Assembly: GCF_002009425.1 (NCBI RefSeq) | Contig: NZ_CP019936.1 | Span: 1,785,297 to 1,849,296, forward strand | Source of the DNA: Thiosocius teredinicola | GTDB lineage: Bacteria; Pseudomonadota; Gammaproteobacteria; Chromatiales; Chromatiaceae | Direction of reading: 5' to 3' | Length of the DNA stretch: 64,000 nucleotides | Shown here: positions 1 to 9,436 of the stretch, piece by piece | How positions within the stretch are numbered: the first letter of the stretch is position 1 | Layout: every line of letters begins with the position of its first letter | Program-made: the position numbers and the translations under genes | Notes under the pieces: model-generated | The model's database searches: none | The model's input: the letters and a program-made list of their open reading frames with translations, nothing else | What the model was told of the DNA's origin: nothing

Positions 1-1
1 T

Positions 2-151
2 TCAAAGGGATTCGGTTTCGTAGAAATGCCAGATAACTCGCAGGCCGAAGCAGCGATCAACGGGCTCAACGAGAAACCGTTGAGTGGTCGCAACATTCGT
101 GTAAACGAAGCCAAGCCGCGAGAAGATCGCCCGCGCCGTCCGCGGTACTGA
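2..151 (+). CDS. RRM-type RNA-binding protein, 3' end only
   Basis: The window opens inside this gene and shows its last 49 codons. The visible part holds the RNP1-like stretch KGFGFVEM, followed by the last helix and strand of an RRM (AEAAINGLNEKPLSGRNIRVNEA) and a short basic tail rich in Arg and Pro ending RRPRY. This is typical of small bacterial single-RRM proteins of about 80-100 residues, which bind single-stranded RNA and are often cold-induced. The start lies outside the window. It sits 66 bases before iscU with a strong hairpin in the gap, so it is probably a separate transcription unit. Family assignment is firm; the cellular role is unknown. Confidence 0.8.
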   Translation, partial: SKGFGFVEMPDNSQAEAAINGLNEKPLSGRNIRVNEAKPREDRPRRPRY

Positions 152-166
152 TCTGATGTAGCAGCT

Positions 167-193
167 GGTCACCCGGCGCAATGTCGGGTGACC
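167..193 (+). terminator. Hairpin between RRM gene and iscU
   Basis: A perfect 9-bp inverted repeat (GGTCACCCG / CGGGTGACC) with a 9-base loop lies 15 bases after the RRM gene stop. It is followed by TGAAAAACG rather than a U-tract, so it is not a classic intrinsic terminator. It could terminate weakly, protect an mRNA end or mark a processing site ahead of iscU, whose Shine-Dalgarno (GAGAGG, 202-207) begins 9 bases later. Confidence 0.5.
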
Positions 194-217
194 TGAAAAA
201 CGAGAGGTTTATTTACC

Positions 218-601
218 ATGGCTTACAGCGACAAAGTCATCGATCACTACGAAAACCCGCGCAATGTCGGGGTGCTGGATAAAGACGCCACCAACGTGGG
301 AACAGGTATGGTGGGTGCGCCGGCATGTGGTGACGTGATGCGGTTGCAGATTCAGGTCGGCGACGACGGCGTCATTCAGGATGCCAAGTTCAAGACTTAC
401 GGCTGTGGTTCGGCGATTGCCTCCAGCTCGCTGTTGACCGAATGGGTCAAGGGCAAGACGCTGGACGAGGCGCGCCAGATCAAAAATTCGGAGATCGCTG
501 AAGAGCTTGCCCTGCCGCCGGTCAAGGTGCATTGCTCGGTCCTGGCCGAAGACGCCATCAAGGCGGCGATTGCCGATTTCCAGTCCAAGCAGGGCGGTTG
601 A
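218..601 (+). CDS. iscU: Fe-S cluster assembly scaffold IscU
   Basis: Scaffold on which the ISC system builds [2Fe-2S] clusters from sulfur delivered by IscS, before transfer to apo-proteins with the help of HscA and HscB. The 127-residue product has normal family length. The three cluster-ligand cysteines are visible at C37 (PACGD), C63 (YGCGSA) and C106 (VHCSV), with the conserved D39 next to the first. The LPPVK motif recognised by the chaperone HscA is at residues 99-103. The ATG has GAGAGG 10 bases upstream. It heads a tight block iscU-iscA-hscB-hscA-fdx-iscX. Usually iscR and iscS precede it; here an RRM gene does, so IscS must be encoded elsewhere. Confidence 0.97.
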   Translation: MAYSDKVIDHYENPRNVGVLDKDATNVGTGMVGAPACGDVMRLQIQVGDDGVIQDAKFKTYGCGSAIASSSLLTEWVKGKTLDEARQIKNSEIAEELALPPVKVHCSVLAEDAIKAAIADFQSKQGG

Positions 602-620
602 TCGCGGCGGGGTTGAGGAT

Positions 621-944
621 ATGTCCATCACGTTGACCGAAGCCGCGGCAGATCGCGTGCAGAGTTTTTTGACCAACCGCGGCCATGGCCTGGGCGTGCG
701 CCTGGGCGTCAAGACCTCGGGTTGTTCAGGGCTTGCCTATGTACTCGAGTTCGTCGACGACCTTGATGAAGACGATCAGGTCTTTGAAGACCGCGGCGTC
801 AAGGTGATCATCGACAAGAAGAGCCTCCTCTATCTGGACGGCACCGAGCTGGACTATGGTAAAGAAGGTTTGAATGAAGGCTTCAAGTTCAACAATCCCA
901 ACGTTACCGATCAATGCGGTTGCGGCGAGAGTTTCAAGGTCTGA
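621..944 (+). CDS. iscA: Iron-sulfur cluster assembly protein IscA
   Basis: A-type Fe-S carrier (HesB/IscA/SufA family) that accepts or delivers clusters, especially [4Fe-4S], downstream of IscU. The ATG at 621 gives 107 residues, the usual length; the open frame runs further upstream, but that part overlaps iscU and has no family similarity. The three conserved cysteines are present: C35 in SGCSGLAY, and C99 and C101 in the C-terminal QCGCGESF. It starts 20 bases after the iscU stop in the same operon. Confidence 0.96.
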   Translation: MSITLTEAAADRVQSFLTNRGHGLGVRLGVKTSGCSGLAYVLEFVDDLDEDDQVFEDRGVKVIIDKKSLLYLDGTELDYGKEGLNEGFKFNNPNVTDQCGCGESFKV

Positions 945-969
945 GCTGCCGGTTGTCGTAGAAGCCGAA

Positions 970-990
970 ACGCCCGCGTCATGCGGGCGT
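970..990 (+). promoter_or_regulatory. Hairpin between iscA and hscB
   Basis: A GC-rich inverted repeat (ACGCCCGC / GCGGGCGT, 5-base loop) sits in the 64-base gap between iscA and hscB, ending 18 bases before the hscB ATG. There is no U-tract. Inside an operon this could be a processing or stability element that separates expression of the scaffold genes from the chaperone genes. Confidence 0.4.
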
Positions 991-1008
991 CGTTGATTGC
1001 ATACCCCG

Positions 1009-1551
1009 ATGTTCGATTTCTCCAAGAACTATTTTGAGCTGTTCGGCACGCCGGTCGGGTTTGTTGTCGATACCGCCGAGTTGGCCAACCGCTATCGTGA
1101 ACTGCAGAAAGTGGTACATCCCGATCGCTTCGCGGCAGCGGGCGAGCAGAGCCAGCGCCTTTCGTTGCAGAGCGCGACCATGGTCAACGAGGCCTATGAA
1201 ACGCTCAAGGATCCGCTGAAGCGTGCTCAATATCTGTTGGCGCTGAACGGTTACGACAACGACAAACAGCAGACCCTCGACGATCCGGCGTTCTTGATGC
1301 AGCAGATGGAGCTGCGCGAAACCCTCGAAGACATACCGTCGAGCAGTGACCCGTATGCGGCCATCGACAAGCTGATGCGCGAGATTGTCCAGTTGATCAA
1401 GACCCAGGTGGCGCAATTGGCCGTGCAATTCGAAGAGGCCAGCAGCGAGAGTCTCGATGCGGCGGCGAAGACGGTGCAGAAGATGCAGTTTCTGAACAAG
1501 CTGCATGCCGAAGCCGAAGCGGTCGAAGCAGACCTGGAAGAGACATACTGA
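1009..1551 (+). CDS. hscB: Fe-S assembly J-domain co-chaperone HscB
   Basis: J-domain protein (Hsc20) that brings IscU to the Hsp70-type chaperone HscA and stimulates its ATPase. The signature HPD tripeptide is at residues 37-39 (VVHPDRFA) inside the N-terminal J-domain; the helical C-terminal half is the IscU-binding domain. The ATG at 1009 gives [13 protein letters not shown] and a 180-residue protein, matching the short N-terminus of known HscB; a TTG four codons upstream at 997 is possible but less likely. Its stop overlaps the hscA start (TGATG), indicating translational coupling. Confidence 0.95.
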   Translation: MFDFSKNYFELFGTPVGFVVDTAELANRYRELQKVVHPDRFAAAGEQSQRLSLQSATMVNEAYETLKDPLKRAQYLLALNGYDNDKQQTLDDPAFLMQQMELRETLEDIPSSSDPYAAIDKLMREIVQLIKTQVAQLAVQFEEASSESLDAAAKTVQKMQFLNKLHAEAEAVEADLEETY

Positions 1552-3449
1552 TGGCTTTGTTACAGATTGCCGAGCCCGGTCAATCGGATGCCCCGCACCA
1601 GCACCGCCTGGCGGCGGGTATCGACCTGGGTACAACCAACTCCCTGGTCGCGACGGTACGCAGCGCCCAGGCTGAGACGCTGCCGGATGCGAACGGGCAA
1701 CACCTGTTGCCTTCCGTTGTGCGTTACACGGCAGATGGCGTCGAGGTCGGCGAAGCGGCGCGCAAAGCGGCCGCCTCCGATCCGCTCAACACGATCTCGT
1801 CGGCCAAGCGCCTGATCGGGCGCGGCGTCGGCGATGTCAAAACGATCGGTAGCGAACTGCCCTACGAGTTCGTTACCGGTGACAGCGCGGTGCCGCGGAT
1901 TCACACCGTCGCCGGCGACGTCACTCCGATCGAGGTGTCGGCCGAGGTGCTCAAGGCGCTGCGTGCGCGCGCCGAAGATACGCTCGGCGGCGAACTCGGC
2001 GGCGTGGTGATCACCGTGCCGGCCTATTTCGACGACGCACAACGCCAGGCAACCAAAGACGCGGCGCGACTGGCGGGCCTGCATGTCTACCGCCTGTTGA
2101 ACGAACCGACCGCGGCTGCGGTTGCCTACGGGCTCGACCGTGGCGCCGACGGTGTGCATGCGATCTACGATCTCGGCGGCGGTACATTCGATGTCTCGAT
2201 CCTGCGCCTGAACAAGGGTGTGTTCGAAGTCATGGCGACCGGCGGCGACTCGGCGCTCGGCGGCGACGATTTCGATGCGGTCATCGCCACCTGGCTGTTG
2301 GCGCAGGCAGGCCTGACTGCGGATGCCGATCGCGGCACCTTGCGTCATGTGCTCGATCAGGCCCGCAGTGCCAAAGAGACACTGGCCGGCGCAACCGAGG
2401 CATCGGTGAACATCGATCTGCCGGGTGGAGCGTGTTGGCAGGGCTCGCTGTCGCGAGCACAACTTGCCGAGTTGATCGATCCGCTGATTCGCAAAACCAT
2501 CAACACCAGTCGCCGCGTGCTGCGCGACGCCGGTGTGTCGGCCGACGAGATCAAGGATGTCGTCATGGTCGGCGGCTCTACCCGCACCTTGCGCGTGCGC
2601 GAGATGGTGGGCGAGTTCTTCGGCCGTGAACCGCTGGTCGACATCGATCCCGACCGCGTGGTCGCGATTGGCGCAGCGATTCAGGCCGACGTACTCGCCG
2701 GCAACAAGCCGGACGATGAGATGCTGCTGCTCGACGTCAACCCGCTGTCGTTGGGTATCGAGACGATGGGCGGCTTGACCGAAAAGATCATTCCGCGCAA
2801 CACGACGATCCCCGTGGCGCGTGCGCAGGAGTTCACGACCTTCAAAGACGGCCAGACCGCGATGGCGATCCACGTGGTGCAGGGCGAACGCGAACTGGTC
2901 GCCGATTGTCGCTCGCTGGCGCGTTTCGAGCTGCGCGGTATCCCGCCGATGGTCGCCGGTGCGGCACGCATCCGTGTGACCTTCTCGGTGGATGCCGATG
3001 GATTGTTGCAGGTCGAGGCCAAGGAGCAGACCTCGGGCGTGACTGCGAGCGTTGAGGTCAAACCTTCCTACGGCCTGACCGACGACGAGATCACCGGCAT
3101 GTTGCAGGCCTCGATCGACCATGCGCGTGACGATATGGATACGCGGCGCCTGGTCGAAGAGAAGGTCGAGGCGCAGCGGGTTATCGAGGCACTGAATGCC
3201 GCGCTGGCGGCCGATGCCGAAGAGCTGCTCTCGTCTGATGAGCTGGAAGGTGTGCGCCAATCGCTGTCCCGGTTGGCCCAGACCGCCGAGTCGTCGACCG
3301 ATGCCGCCGCAGTGCAGGCGGCGATCAAGCAGCTCGAAAAAGATTGCGAGTTCTACGTGGAACGACGCATGAACAGCAATATTCGCAAGGCCATGGCGGG
3401 CCACCGGGTCGACGACTTTGCGTCCCCGGGCGACGACGAAAACAACTGA
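1551..3449 (+). CDS. hscA: Fe-S assembly Hsp70-type chaperone HscA
   Basis: Specialised Hsp70 ATPase that binds the LPPVK motif of IscU and drives cluster release. The 632-residue protein carries the Hsp70 phosphate-1 signature GIDLGTTNS at residues 23-31, [12 protein letters not shown] in the second half of the ATPase domain and [17 protein letters not shown], followed by the substrate-binding domain from about residue 390. It lacks the EEVD-like tail of DnaK, as HscA does. Its ATG overlaps the hscB stop by one base, and fdx starts 4 bases after its stop. Confidence 0.97.
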   Translation: MALLQIAEPGQSDAPHQHRLAAGIDLGTTNSLVATVRSAQAETLPDANGQHLLPSVVRYTADGVEVGEAARKAAASDPLNTISSAKRLIGRGVGDVKTIGSELPYEFVTGDSAVPRIHTVAGDVTPIEVSAEVLKALRARAEDTLGGELGGVVITVPAYFDDAQRQATKDAARLAGLHVYRLLNEPTAAAVAYGLDRGADGVHAIYDLGGGTFDVSILRLNKGVFEVMATGGDSALGGDDFDAVIATWLLAQAGLTADADRGTLRHVLDQARSAKETLAGATEASVNIDLPGGACWQGSLSRAQLAELIDPLIRKTINTSRRVLRDAGVSADEIKDVVMVGGSTRTLRVREMVGEFFGREPLVDIDPDRVVAIGAAIQADVLAGNKPDDEMLLLDVNPLSLGIETMGGLTEKIIPRNTTIPVARAQEFTTFKDGQTAMAIHVVQGERELVADCRSLARFELRGIPPMVAGAARIRVTFSVDADGLLQVEAKEQTSGVTASVEVKPSYGLTDDEITGMLQASIDHARDDMDTRRLVEEKVEAQRVIEALNAALAADAEELLSSDELEGVRQSLSRLAQTAESSTDAAAVQAAIKQLEKDCEFYVERRMNSNIRKAMAGHRVDDFASPGDDENN

Positions 3450-3453
3450 AGCT

Positions 3454-3792
3454 ATGCCACAAATTATTATTCTGCCCCATGAAGAGATCTGTCCCGAAGG
3501 CGCGGCGTTCGACGCCAAGCCGGGTCAGACCATCTGTGATGCCGCGTTGGCCCACGACATCGAGATCGAGCATGCCTGCGAAAAATCGTGCGCCTGCACC
3601 ACCTGTCACGTCATCGTGCGTGAAGGATTCGATTCGCTGAACGAATCGAGCGAAGAAGAAGACGATCTGCTCGATAAGGCATGGGGTCTCGAGCCGGAAT
3701 CACGACTCAGCTGCCAGGCCGTGATCGGCGATGCCGACCTGGTGGTCGAGATCCCCAAGTACACGATCAATCACGCCAAAGAAAATCACTGA
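3454..3792 (+). CDS. fdx: ISC-type [2Fe-2S] ferredoxin
   Basis: Adrenodoxin-type ferredoxin that supplies electrons for cluster assembly on IscU. The 112-residue product has the four ligands C42, C48, C51 and C87 in the C-x5-C-x2-C...C arrangement (HACEKSCACTTC, then LSCQAV), the layout of the Isc ferredoxin. The ATG at 3454 is 4 bases after the hscA stop; the longer upstream frame overlaps hscA and is not coding. It is followed after 28 bases by iscX. Confidence 0.96.
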   Translation: MPQIIILPHEEICPEGAAFDAKPGQTICDAALAHDIEIEHACEKSCACTTCHVIVREGFDSLNESSEEEDDLLDKAWGLEPESRLSCQAVIGDADLVVEIPKYTINHAKENH

Positions 3793-3820
3793 GCCGAATC
3801 CCGGCTGCGAGGACCTGCAC

Positions 3821-4021
3821 ATGGGCCTGAAGTGGACCGATGTCATTGAGATTGCCATCCAGCTCGACGAAGAACACCCGGATGTCGATCCGGCGACCGT
3901 CAATTTCGTCGACCTGATGAACTGGGTGCGCCAACTGCCGGAATTCGATGACGATCCTGCGCATTGTGGCGAGAAGGTCCTCGAAGCCATCCAGGCCGCG
4001 TGGATCGAAGAAAGCGACTAG
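3821..4021 (+). CDS. iscX: Fe-S assembly protein IscX
   Basis: Small acidic protein (66 residues, the same as E. coli IscX) that binds IscS and iron and modulates cluster assembly. MGLKWTDVIEIAIQLDEEHPD followed by the LMNWVRQLPEFDDDP block is diagnostic of the family. It is the last gene of the isc block. The 149-base gap to the next gene has no obvious terminator. Confidence 0.94.
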   Translation: MGLKWTDVIEIAIQLDEEHPDVDPATVNFVDLMNWVRQLPEFDDDPAHCGEKVLEAIQAAWIEESD

Positions 4022-4170
4022 ACGACACCCGCACTTTCGGTGACCGCCGACCACCGCCGCTGGCAATGGGTGGCGAAAGGTGTTCGGCATTCACGCGCGA
4101 CACTTGTTAAAATCCGGCGCTTGCTCCCATAAGCCGCTCGCCATCCATGCGTGCACCCGCAGGAGGACAC

Positions 4171-5415
4171 ATGTCGCTGATCAAACCCTTTCGTGGTCTT
4201 CGCCCGAACGACGGCCGTGCCGACGATGTGGTGGCACCGCCTTACGACGTCGTTGATCGTGGCGAGGCCAAGGCGCTCGCAGCGCATCGACCCTGGAGCT
4301 TCCTGCATATCTCGCGACCGGAAATCGATCTGGCCGATGACGTCGATCCGTACGATCCGGCCGTGTATGCCAAGGGTCGCGAGAACCTCGACCGGATGCT
4401 GACCGAGCAGGTACTCGTGCGCGACCCGGAACCCGCCTATTACGCCTACCGTCTGACGATGGGGGCGCATGTGCAGACCGGCTTGGTCGCGACCGCGTCG
4501 GTCGAGGCCTACGACCAGGATCGCATCAAGAAGCACGAGTTCACCCGGCCGGTGAAAGAAGATGACCGGGTGCGCCAGATCGATACGTTGAATGCACAGA
4601 CCGGCCCGGTGTTCTTAGTCTACAAGGCCGACGCCGTGGTCGACGGCATCCTGCACGAGGTAAGCGCAACGCCAGCGGACGTTGACGTCACGGCAGAGCG
4701 CGATGGCGTTCGCCACGAGCTGTGGCGCATCGACGACGCGCGCCGGATCGCGCAATTGACCACCGCTTTCGATGCAATGCCGGCGATCTATGTGGCCGAC
4801 GGGCACCATCGCTCGGCGGCCGGATCACGCGTCGGCAATGCGCGCCGTGAGGCCAATCCGCAGCACACTGGCGACGAGGGCTACAACTATTTCCTCAGCG
4901 TCGTCTTCCCGCACGACCAGATGCAGATCCTCGATTACAACCGCGTGGTTCGCGATCTGTACGGAATGAGCAAGGACGATTTCCTCGCCGCCGTCGGCGG
5001 AGCATTCGATCTCGAACTCAGCAATGAGCCGATCAAGCCGGCGGCCAGCGGCGAATACGGCATGTACCTGGATGGGCAGTGGTATCGCTTGAACATCCAT
5101 GACGAAACCATTCCACAGGACGACCCAGTGGCGCGGCTGGATGTCAGCTTGTTGCAAAACAACCTGATCGAACCCATCTTGGGTATCGCCGACCCGCGGC
5201 GCGACGAACGTATCGATTTCGTTGGCGGTATTCGCGGGTTGGAGGGCTTGGCCAAGCGCGTCGACAGCGGCAATTGGGCAGTGGCCTTTTCGTTGTATCC
5301 GACCACGATGGAGGCCCTGATGGCGGTTGCCGATGCCGGTGAGGTCATGCCACCGAAATCGACCTGGTTCGAGCCGAAGCTTGCCGACGGCCTGGTAAGC
5401 CACGTACTTGATTGA
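4171..5415 (+). CDS. DUF1015 family protein
   Basis: A 414-residue cytosolic protein of the DUF1015 family (N-terminal FRGLRPNDGRADDVVAPPYDVV; central YVADGHHRSAAGSR). Members are widespread in bacteria, often near serine or phosphoglycerate metabolism genes, but I know of no firmly established activity. The conserved HHR around residues 211-214 and several acidic residues suggest an enzyme. The ATG at 4171 is preferred because a perfect AGGAGG lies at 4161-4166; an ATG 8 codons upstream lacks one. No signal peptide or membrane segment. It stands alone between iscX and relA. Confidence 0.85.
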   Translation: MSLIKPFRGLRPNDGRADDVVAPPYDVVDRGEAKALAAHRPWSFLHISRPEIDLADDVDPYDPAVYAKGRENLDRMLTEQVLVRDPEPAYYAYRLTMGAHVQTGLVATASVEAYDQDRIKKHEFTRPVKEDDRVRQIDTLNAQTGPVFLVYKADAVVDGILHEVSATPADVDVTAERDGVRHELWRIDDARRIAQLTTAFDAMPAIYVADGHHRSAAGSRVGNARREANPQHTGDEGYNYFLSVVFPHDQMQILDYNRVVRDLYGMSKDDFLAAVGGAFDLELSNEPIKPAASGEYGMYLDGQWYRLNIHDETIPQDDPVARLDVSLLQNNLIEPILGIADPRRDERIDFVGGIRGLEGLAKRVDSGNWAVAFSLYPTTMEALMAVADAGEVMPPKSTWFEPKLADGLVSHVLD

Positions 5416-5473
5416 CGTAATGCGCGGTTGATGGTCCACCGCGCCATTCCCGAAGGAGCCGGCAAGCAGCACG

Positions 5474-7693
5474 ATGGTCTCGCTTGTAACCAACCTGCCG
5501 AAAGAGGGCACTGCATCCGAGCAGCAAGTCGAAGATTGGCTGACGGAACTGGCCGAGCGGCGCTCGCCGGAAGATGTGCAGGCGCTGCGTGCCGCCGCGC
5601 ACATCGCGCGCACTACGCATGCGGGTGAAAAAGCGCCCGACGGTTTTGATCGCTTCCTGTCGCTGCTGCACACGGTCGATACCCTCGACAGCCTCAAGCT
5701 CGATCGCGAACCGCTGATCGCCGCGATGCTGTCGGAGCTGCCCGGGCATCCGGCCTACAACGCAGCCGACATCACCAAGCGTTTCGGCCCGGCGGTCACC
5801 GCCATGGTGGAGCAGGTCTCGCGGATACGCGGGCTGTCGGCCAGCGGGTCCGAACACACCGACGAGAAAGCGGTCGAGAACCTGCGGCGCATGCTGCTTG
5901 GTATCGCCAACGACGTGCGCGCCATCCTGGTCGTGCTTGCAAAGCGTCTGCAGTTGATGCGCCGCCTCAAGCGCATGCCACCCGACGTGCAACGTCGCGT
6001 GGCGCGCGAGACGCAGCTGGTGCATGCACCACTGGCGAACCGCCTCGGCGTTTGGCAGTTGAAGTGGGAACTCGAAGATCTCTGCCTGCGTTACCTCGAG
6101 CCCGAGCAATACATCACGTTGGCCAAACAGCTCGACGGCAAGCGTCGCGAGCGCGAGGCCTTCGTCACATCGGTGATCGAGCGCCTCGGCGGGTCCTGTG
6201 CCGCGTCGGGGATCCCGGTCGAACTCACCGGGCGGCCGAAACACATTTACAGCATCTGGAAGAAGATGAAGCGCAAGCGCGTGGATTTCGACCAGGTGTT
6301 CGACGTGCGCGCAGTGCGAGCGCTGGTCGACACCGTGCCGCAGTGCTACGAGGTGCTGGGTATCGCGCACAGCATCTGGCGACCGGTGCCCGGAGAGTTC
6401 GACGACTACATCGCGCATCCCAAGCCGAACGGCTATCGGTCGTTGCACACGGCGGTGGTCGGCGATGACGGCAAGCCGCTCGAGATCCAGGTGCGTACCC
6501 GCGAGATGCACGAGCATGCCGAACGCGGTGTGGCGGCGCACTGGCGCTACAAAGAGGCCAGCCAGAAGGACGATGAACTCGAACGGCGTATCGAGTGGAT
6601 GCGGCGCTGGTTGGAGACGCAGGACGATGACAGTCAACAGTTCGAGCCGGGTGAGGAAGATGCCGAGTTCGAAGCGCGTCGCATCTACGTGCTGTCACCC
6701 AAGGGCGAGGTGATCGAGCTGCCCAATGGCGCCACGGCGCTGGATTTTGCCTATGCGATCCACACCTCGGTCGGTCATCGTTGCCGCGGCGCCAAGGTCG
6801 ATGGACATATCGCGCCGTTGGCCCAACCGTTAAAAAGCGGTGAAAAGGTCGAGATTCTGACCGTCAAGGAAGGCGGGCCGAGTCGCGACTGGGTGAATCC
6901 GCACTCGGGTTATCTGACGACGAGTCGTGCCCGCAACCGCGTTCGCCAGTGGTTCAAGCAGCAGGACTTCGACGAGCATGTGGCGATCGGTCGCAACAGT
7001 CTCGAACGCGAAGTCGCGCGCTTGAGCGTACCCAAGCCCGATCTCGACAAGCTCGCCGCACGTTTCAACTTCAAGACGCCCGACGATCTGCTCGCCGCGA
7101 TCGGACGCGGTGAACTCTCGGCGATCCAGCTTGCGAATACCCAGATCGAGCGGGCGCGTCGCGATCCCGCGCACATCGCCGATAAGGAGATTCCGGAGAA
7201 GGTTCGTCAACGGGCGCCCTCGAAGTCTGCAGGCGGTGCGGGGCAGATCGTCGTCGAGGGCATCGGCGACCTGATGACGCAGATGGCCAAATGCTGCAAA
7301 CCGGTGCCTTACGACGATATCGTTGGATATATCACCAAGGGGCGCGGCGTGACGGTCCATCGCGCAGACTGCGCCGTAGTGCGCAAGATGAACCCCGAAC
7401 ACCGGGCGCGCCTGGTGGACGTCTCGTGGGCGGATACACAGCGCGACTCGCGTTTCCTGGTCGACATCCACGTGTTCGCGGCCGACCGCAAAGGTCTGTT
7501 GCGGGACATTTCGTCGGTGTTCGCCAATGCCGAGATCGATGTGCTGGGCGTCAACACCCAGTCCGATCGGCGCAACGAGCGGGCGAATATGCGTTTCACC
7601 GCCGAGGTCAGCGACATGACTCAACTCAGCCGGGTCATGGAACGCCTGTCCCAGATTCCCGACGTGCTCGACGTGCGTCGGCAATTATCCTAA
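5474..7693 (+). CDS. relA: GTP pyrophosphokinase, RelA-type (p)ppGpp synthetase
   Basis: Makes (p)ppGpp from ATP and GTP/GDP during amino-acid starvation on ribosomes carrying uncharged tRNA. The 739-residue protein has the full RSH layout: degenerate HD domain (about 1-200), synthetase domain (about 230-370), TGS domain (about 400-465), helical and Cys-containing region with CCKPVPYDDIVGYI, and a C-terminal ACT/RRM domain. The synthetase substrate loop reads EFDD at residues 308-311, the acidic form of monofunctional RelA, not the basic RxKD form of SpoT/Rel. The HD diad is missing (SE at the equivalent place), so hydrolase activity is not expected. ATG at 5474; the nearest SD-like GAAGGAG (5452-5458) is rather far. 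Confidence 0.95.
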   Translation: MVSLVTNLPKEGTASEQQVEDWLTELAERRSPEDVQALRAAAHIARTTHAGEKAPDGFDRFLSLLHTVDTLDSLKLDREPLIAAMLSELPGHPAYNAADITKRFGPAVTAMVEQVSRIRGLSASGSEHTDEKAVENLRRMLLGIANDVRAILVVLAKRLQLMRRLKRMPPDVQRRVARETQLVHAPLANRLGVWQLKWELEDLCLRYLEPEQYITLAKQLDGKRREREAFVTSVIERLGGSCAASGIPVELTGRPKHIYSIWKKMKRKRVDFDQVFDVRAVRALVDTVPQCYEVLGIAHSIWRPVPGEFDDYIAHPKPNGYRSLHTAVVGDDGKPLEIQVRTREMHEHAERGVAAHWRYKEASQKDDELERRIEWMRRWLETQDDDSQQFEPGEEDAEFEARRIYVLSPKGEVIELPNGATALDFAYAIHTSVGHRCRGAKVDGHIAPLAQPLKSGEKVEILTVKEGGPSRDWVNPHSGYLTTSRARNRVRQWFKQQDFDEHVAIGRNSLEREVARLSVPKPDLDKLAARFNFKTPDDLLAAIGRGELSAIQLANTQIERARRDPAHIADKEIPEKVRQRAPSKSAGGAGQIVVEGIGDLMTQMAKCCKPVPYDDIVGYITKGRGVTVHRADCAVVRKMNPEHRARLVDVSWADTQRDSRFLVDIHVFAADRKGLLRDISSVFANAEIDVLGVNTQSDRRNERANMRFTAEVSDMTQLSRVMERLSQIPDVLDVRRQLS

Positions 7694-7778
7694 TTGCCGA
7701 CCCCGCTTGCCTGTGTTTCAATTACCAAACTAAGCCCCCGATTTAAAAGAGAAATTCTGTTATTCTTAAACCAGTTTC

Positions 7779-7806
7779 GAGTCGTTGCGTTAAAACCACA
7801 CGACTC
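7779..7806. promoter_or_regulatory. Inverted repeat in relA-ndk gap
   Basis: The 215-base gap between relA and ndk is AT-rich for this genome. It contains the 7-bp inverted repeat GAGTCGT / ACGACTC with a 14-base AT-rich loop, 102 bases before the ndk start. There is no U-tract. It could be an operator in the ndk promoter region or a weak relA terminator. I could not identify a convincing -35/-10 pair here. Confidence 0.3.
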
Positions 7807-7908
7807 TGGCGGGAAAAATAACGAAAAACAACACTCGGGTTCTATTCATCAGGCAGCCGCCGGCTGCTCGATTTCGTCTTTTTGTATCTGATCTTATTGG
7901 AGTTTTCG

Positions 7909-8337
7909 ATGGCCGTTGAACGTACCATTTCCATCATCAAACCGGATGCTGTGGCAAAAAATGTCATTGGCGATATCTACAACCGGTTTGAAAAAGGCGG
8001 TCTGCGCATTATTGCAGCGAAGATGATGCACCTGTCGCGCGAGCAGGCAGGCGAGTTCTACGCTGTCCACAAAGAGCGTCCGTTCTACAACGACCTGGTC
8101 GATTTCATGACTTCCGGTCCGGTTATGGTGCAGGTCCTCGAGGGCGAGGGCGCGATTGCCAAGAACCGTGAGCTGATGGGTGCAACCAACCCGCAGGAAG
8201 CCGCCGCGGGCACGATCCGCGCCGATCACGCCAAGACGGTCGACGAAAACGCGGTTCACGGATCCGACGGTCCCGACACCGCCGCCACCGAGATCGCTTT
8301 CTTCTTCCCCGAAGGCGTGTGTGAGCGCACCCGCTGA
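7909..8337 (+). CDS. ndk: Nucleoside diphosphate kinase
   Basis: Transfers the gamma-phosphate from ATP to NDPs to balance NTP pools, through a phosphohistidine. The 142-residue protein has the complete NDK fold signature: N-terminal [12 protein letters not shown], and the active-site histidine H117 in NAVHGSD. The ATG at 7909 has TTGGAG just upstream; a start nine codons earlier adds a non-family peptide. It is the first gene of the run ndk-rlmN-pilW-rodZ, a common gammaproteobacterial order. rlmN follows 10 bases after the stop. Confidence 0.97.
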   Translation: MAVERTISIIKPDAVAKNVIGDIYNRFEKGGLRIIAAKMMHLSREQAGEFYAVHKERPFYNDLVDFMTSGPVMVQVLEGEGAIAKNRELMGATNPQEAAAGTIRADHAKTVDENAVHGSDGPDTAATEIAFFFPEGVCERTR

Positions 8338-8347
8338 GCCACACTTG

Positions 8348-9436
8348 ATGACCGAGGCGCCCAAGACCAATCTTGTCGGACTGACGAAGTCGGCCATCGA
8401 GGCCTATTTCGTCGGCCTGGGCGCCAAGGCTTTTCACGGTCGCAATGTGCTCAAGTGGATCCACAAGCACGGCGTGATCGATTTCGATGCGATGACCGAT
8501 GTACCGCAGAAGCTGCGCGATCAGCTCAAGCAGCAAGCGGAGATCGTCGTGCCGAAGATTGCGCTGGTGCAGCCGGCGCGTGACGGCACCACCAAGTGGG
8601 TGCTGGAACTGGCCGACGGCCAGCACATCGAGACCGTGCATATCCCGGAAGACAACCGCGACACCATCTGCGTGTCGTCGCAGGTGGGGTGCGCGCTCGA
8701 TTGTTCCTTCTGTTCGACCGCCCAGCAGGGCTTCAACCGCAACCTGACGACCGACGAGATCATCGGCCAGGTGTGGTTGGCGACGCGTGAACTCGGCAGG
8801 ATTCCGACCAACGTGGTGATGATGGGGATGGGTGAGCCGCTGGCCAACATCGACAATGTCGTCCCCGCGATGGATCTGATGCAGGAGGATCTCGCCTACA
8901 TGATCTCGAAGGCGAGGGTGACTCTGAGTACCTCGGGCATCGTGCCGGCGCTCAACCGGCTGCGCGACCTCAGCGATGTCAGCCTGGCGGTGTCGCTGCA
9001 TGCGCCAGACAATGAGCTGCGCGACCAGTTGGTGCCGATCAACAGGAAATACCCGCTAGAGCAGCTCATCCCGGCGTGTAAAAATTTTATAAGCAGCGAC
9101 AAACGCCGCAAGATCACCTGGGAATATGTCATGCTTGATGGTGTGAACGATTCGATTTCCCATGCCAAGGCCCTGATCCGGTTGCTTCAGGGTGTCCCGT
9201 CAAAGGTCAATCTGATCCCGTTCAATCCTTTCCCGGGCAGTGATTATCGAACCTCGCCCGAAGAGCGGGTTGAAGCGTTTCGTCAGCGCCTGAAGCGTGC
9301 CGGCATTATCGCGACTACGCGCAAAACGCGCGGCGAGGACATCGATGCGGCATGTGGTCAGCTCGTAGGCAAGGTGCGCGACCGCAGTCGGCGCCAGTTC
9401 AAACGGATTCCGGTAGTTCAGGAGCATGTTCAATGA
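8348..9436 (+). CDS. rlmN: Dual-specificity 23S rRNA/tRNA adenine-C2 methyltransferase RlmN
   Basis: Radical-SAM methyltransferase that makes m2A at 23S rRNA A2503 and m2A37 in some tRNAs. The 362-residue protein carries the RlmN/Cfr-type CxxxCxxC cluster motif at C115, C119 and C122 (CALDCSFC), the GMGEPLAN motif typical of the family, and a C-terminal conserved Cys (near residue 336, in DAACGQL) expected to form the methyl-carrying intermediate. The ATG at 8348 fits the family N-terminus; the open frame further upstream overlaps ndk. Its stop overlaps the pilW start (ATGA), so the two are translationally coupled. Confidence 0.96.
   Translation: MTEAPKTNLVGLTKSAIEAYFVGLGAKAFHGRNVLKWIHKHGVIDFDAMTDVPQKLRDQLKQQAEIVVPKIALVQPARDGTTKWVLELADGQHIETVHIPEDNRDTICVSSQVGCALDCSFCSTAQQGFNRNLTTDEIIGQVWLATRELGRIPTNVVMMGMGEPLANIDNVVPAMDLMQEDLAYMISKARVTLSTSGIVPALNRLRDLSDVSLAVSLHAPDNELRDQLVPINRKYPLEQLIPACKNFISSDKRRKITWEYVMLDGVNDSISHAKALIRLLQGVPSKVNLIPFNPFPGSDYRTSPEERVEAFRQRLKRAGIIATTRKTRGEDIDAACGQLVGKVRDRSRRQFKRIPVVQEHVQ

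Noticed and set aside
1560-3518. 652-codon open frame on the minus strand
   Set aside because: Antisense to hscA; GC-rich codon bias leaves the opposite strand open. Its translation has no family pattern.
7694-7891. 65-codon frame in the relA-ndk gap
   Set aside because: No Shine-Dalgarno, no family pattern, and it runs up to the ndk ribosome-binding site; the gap looks regulatory.
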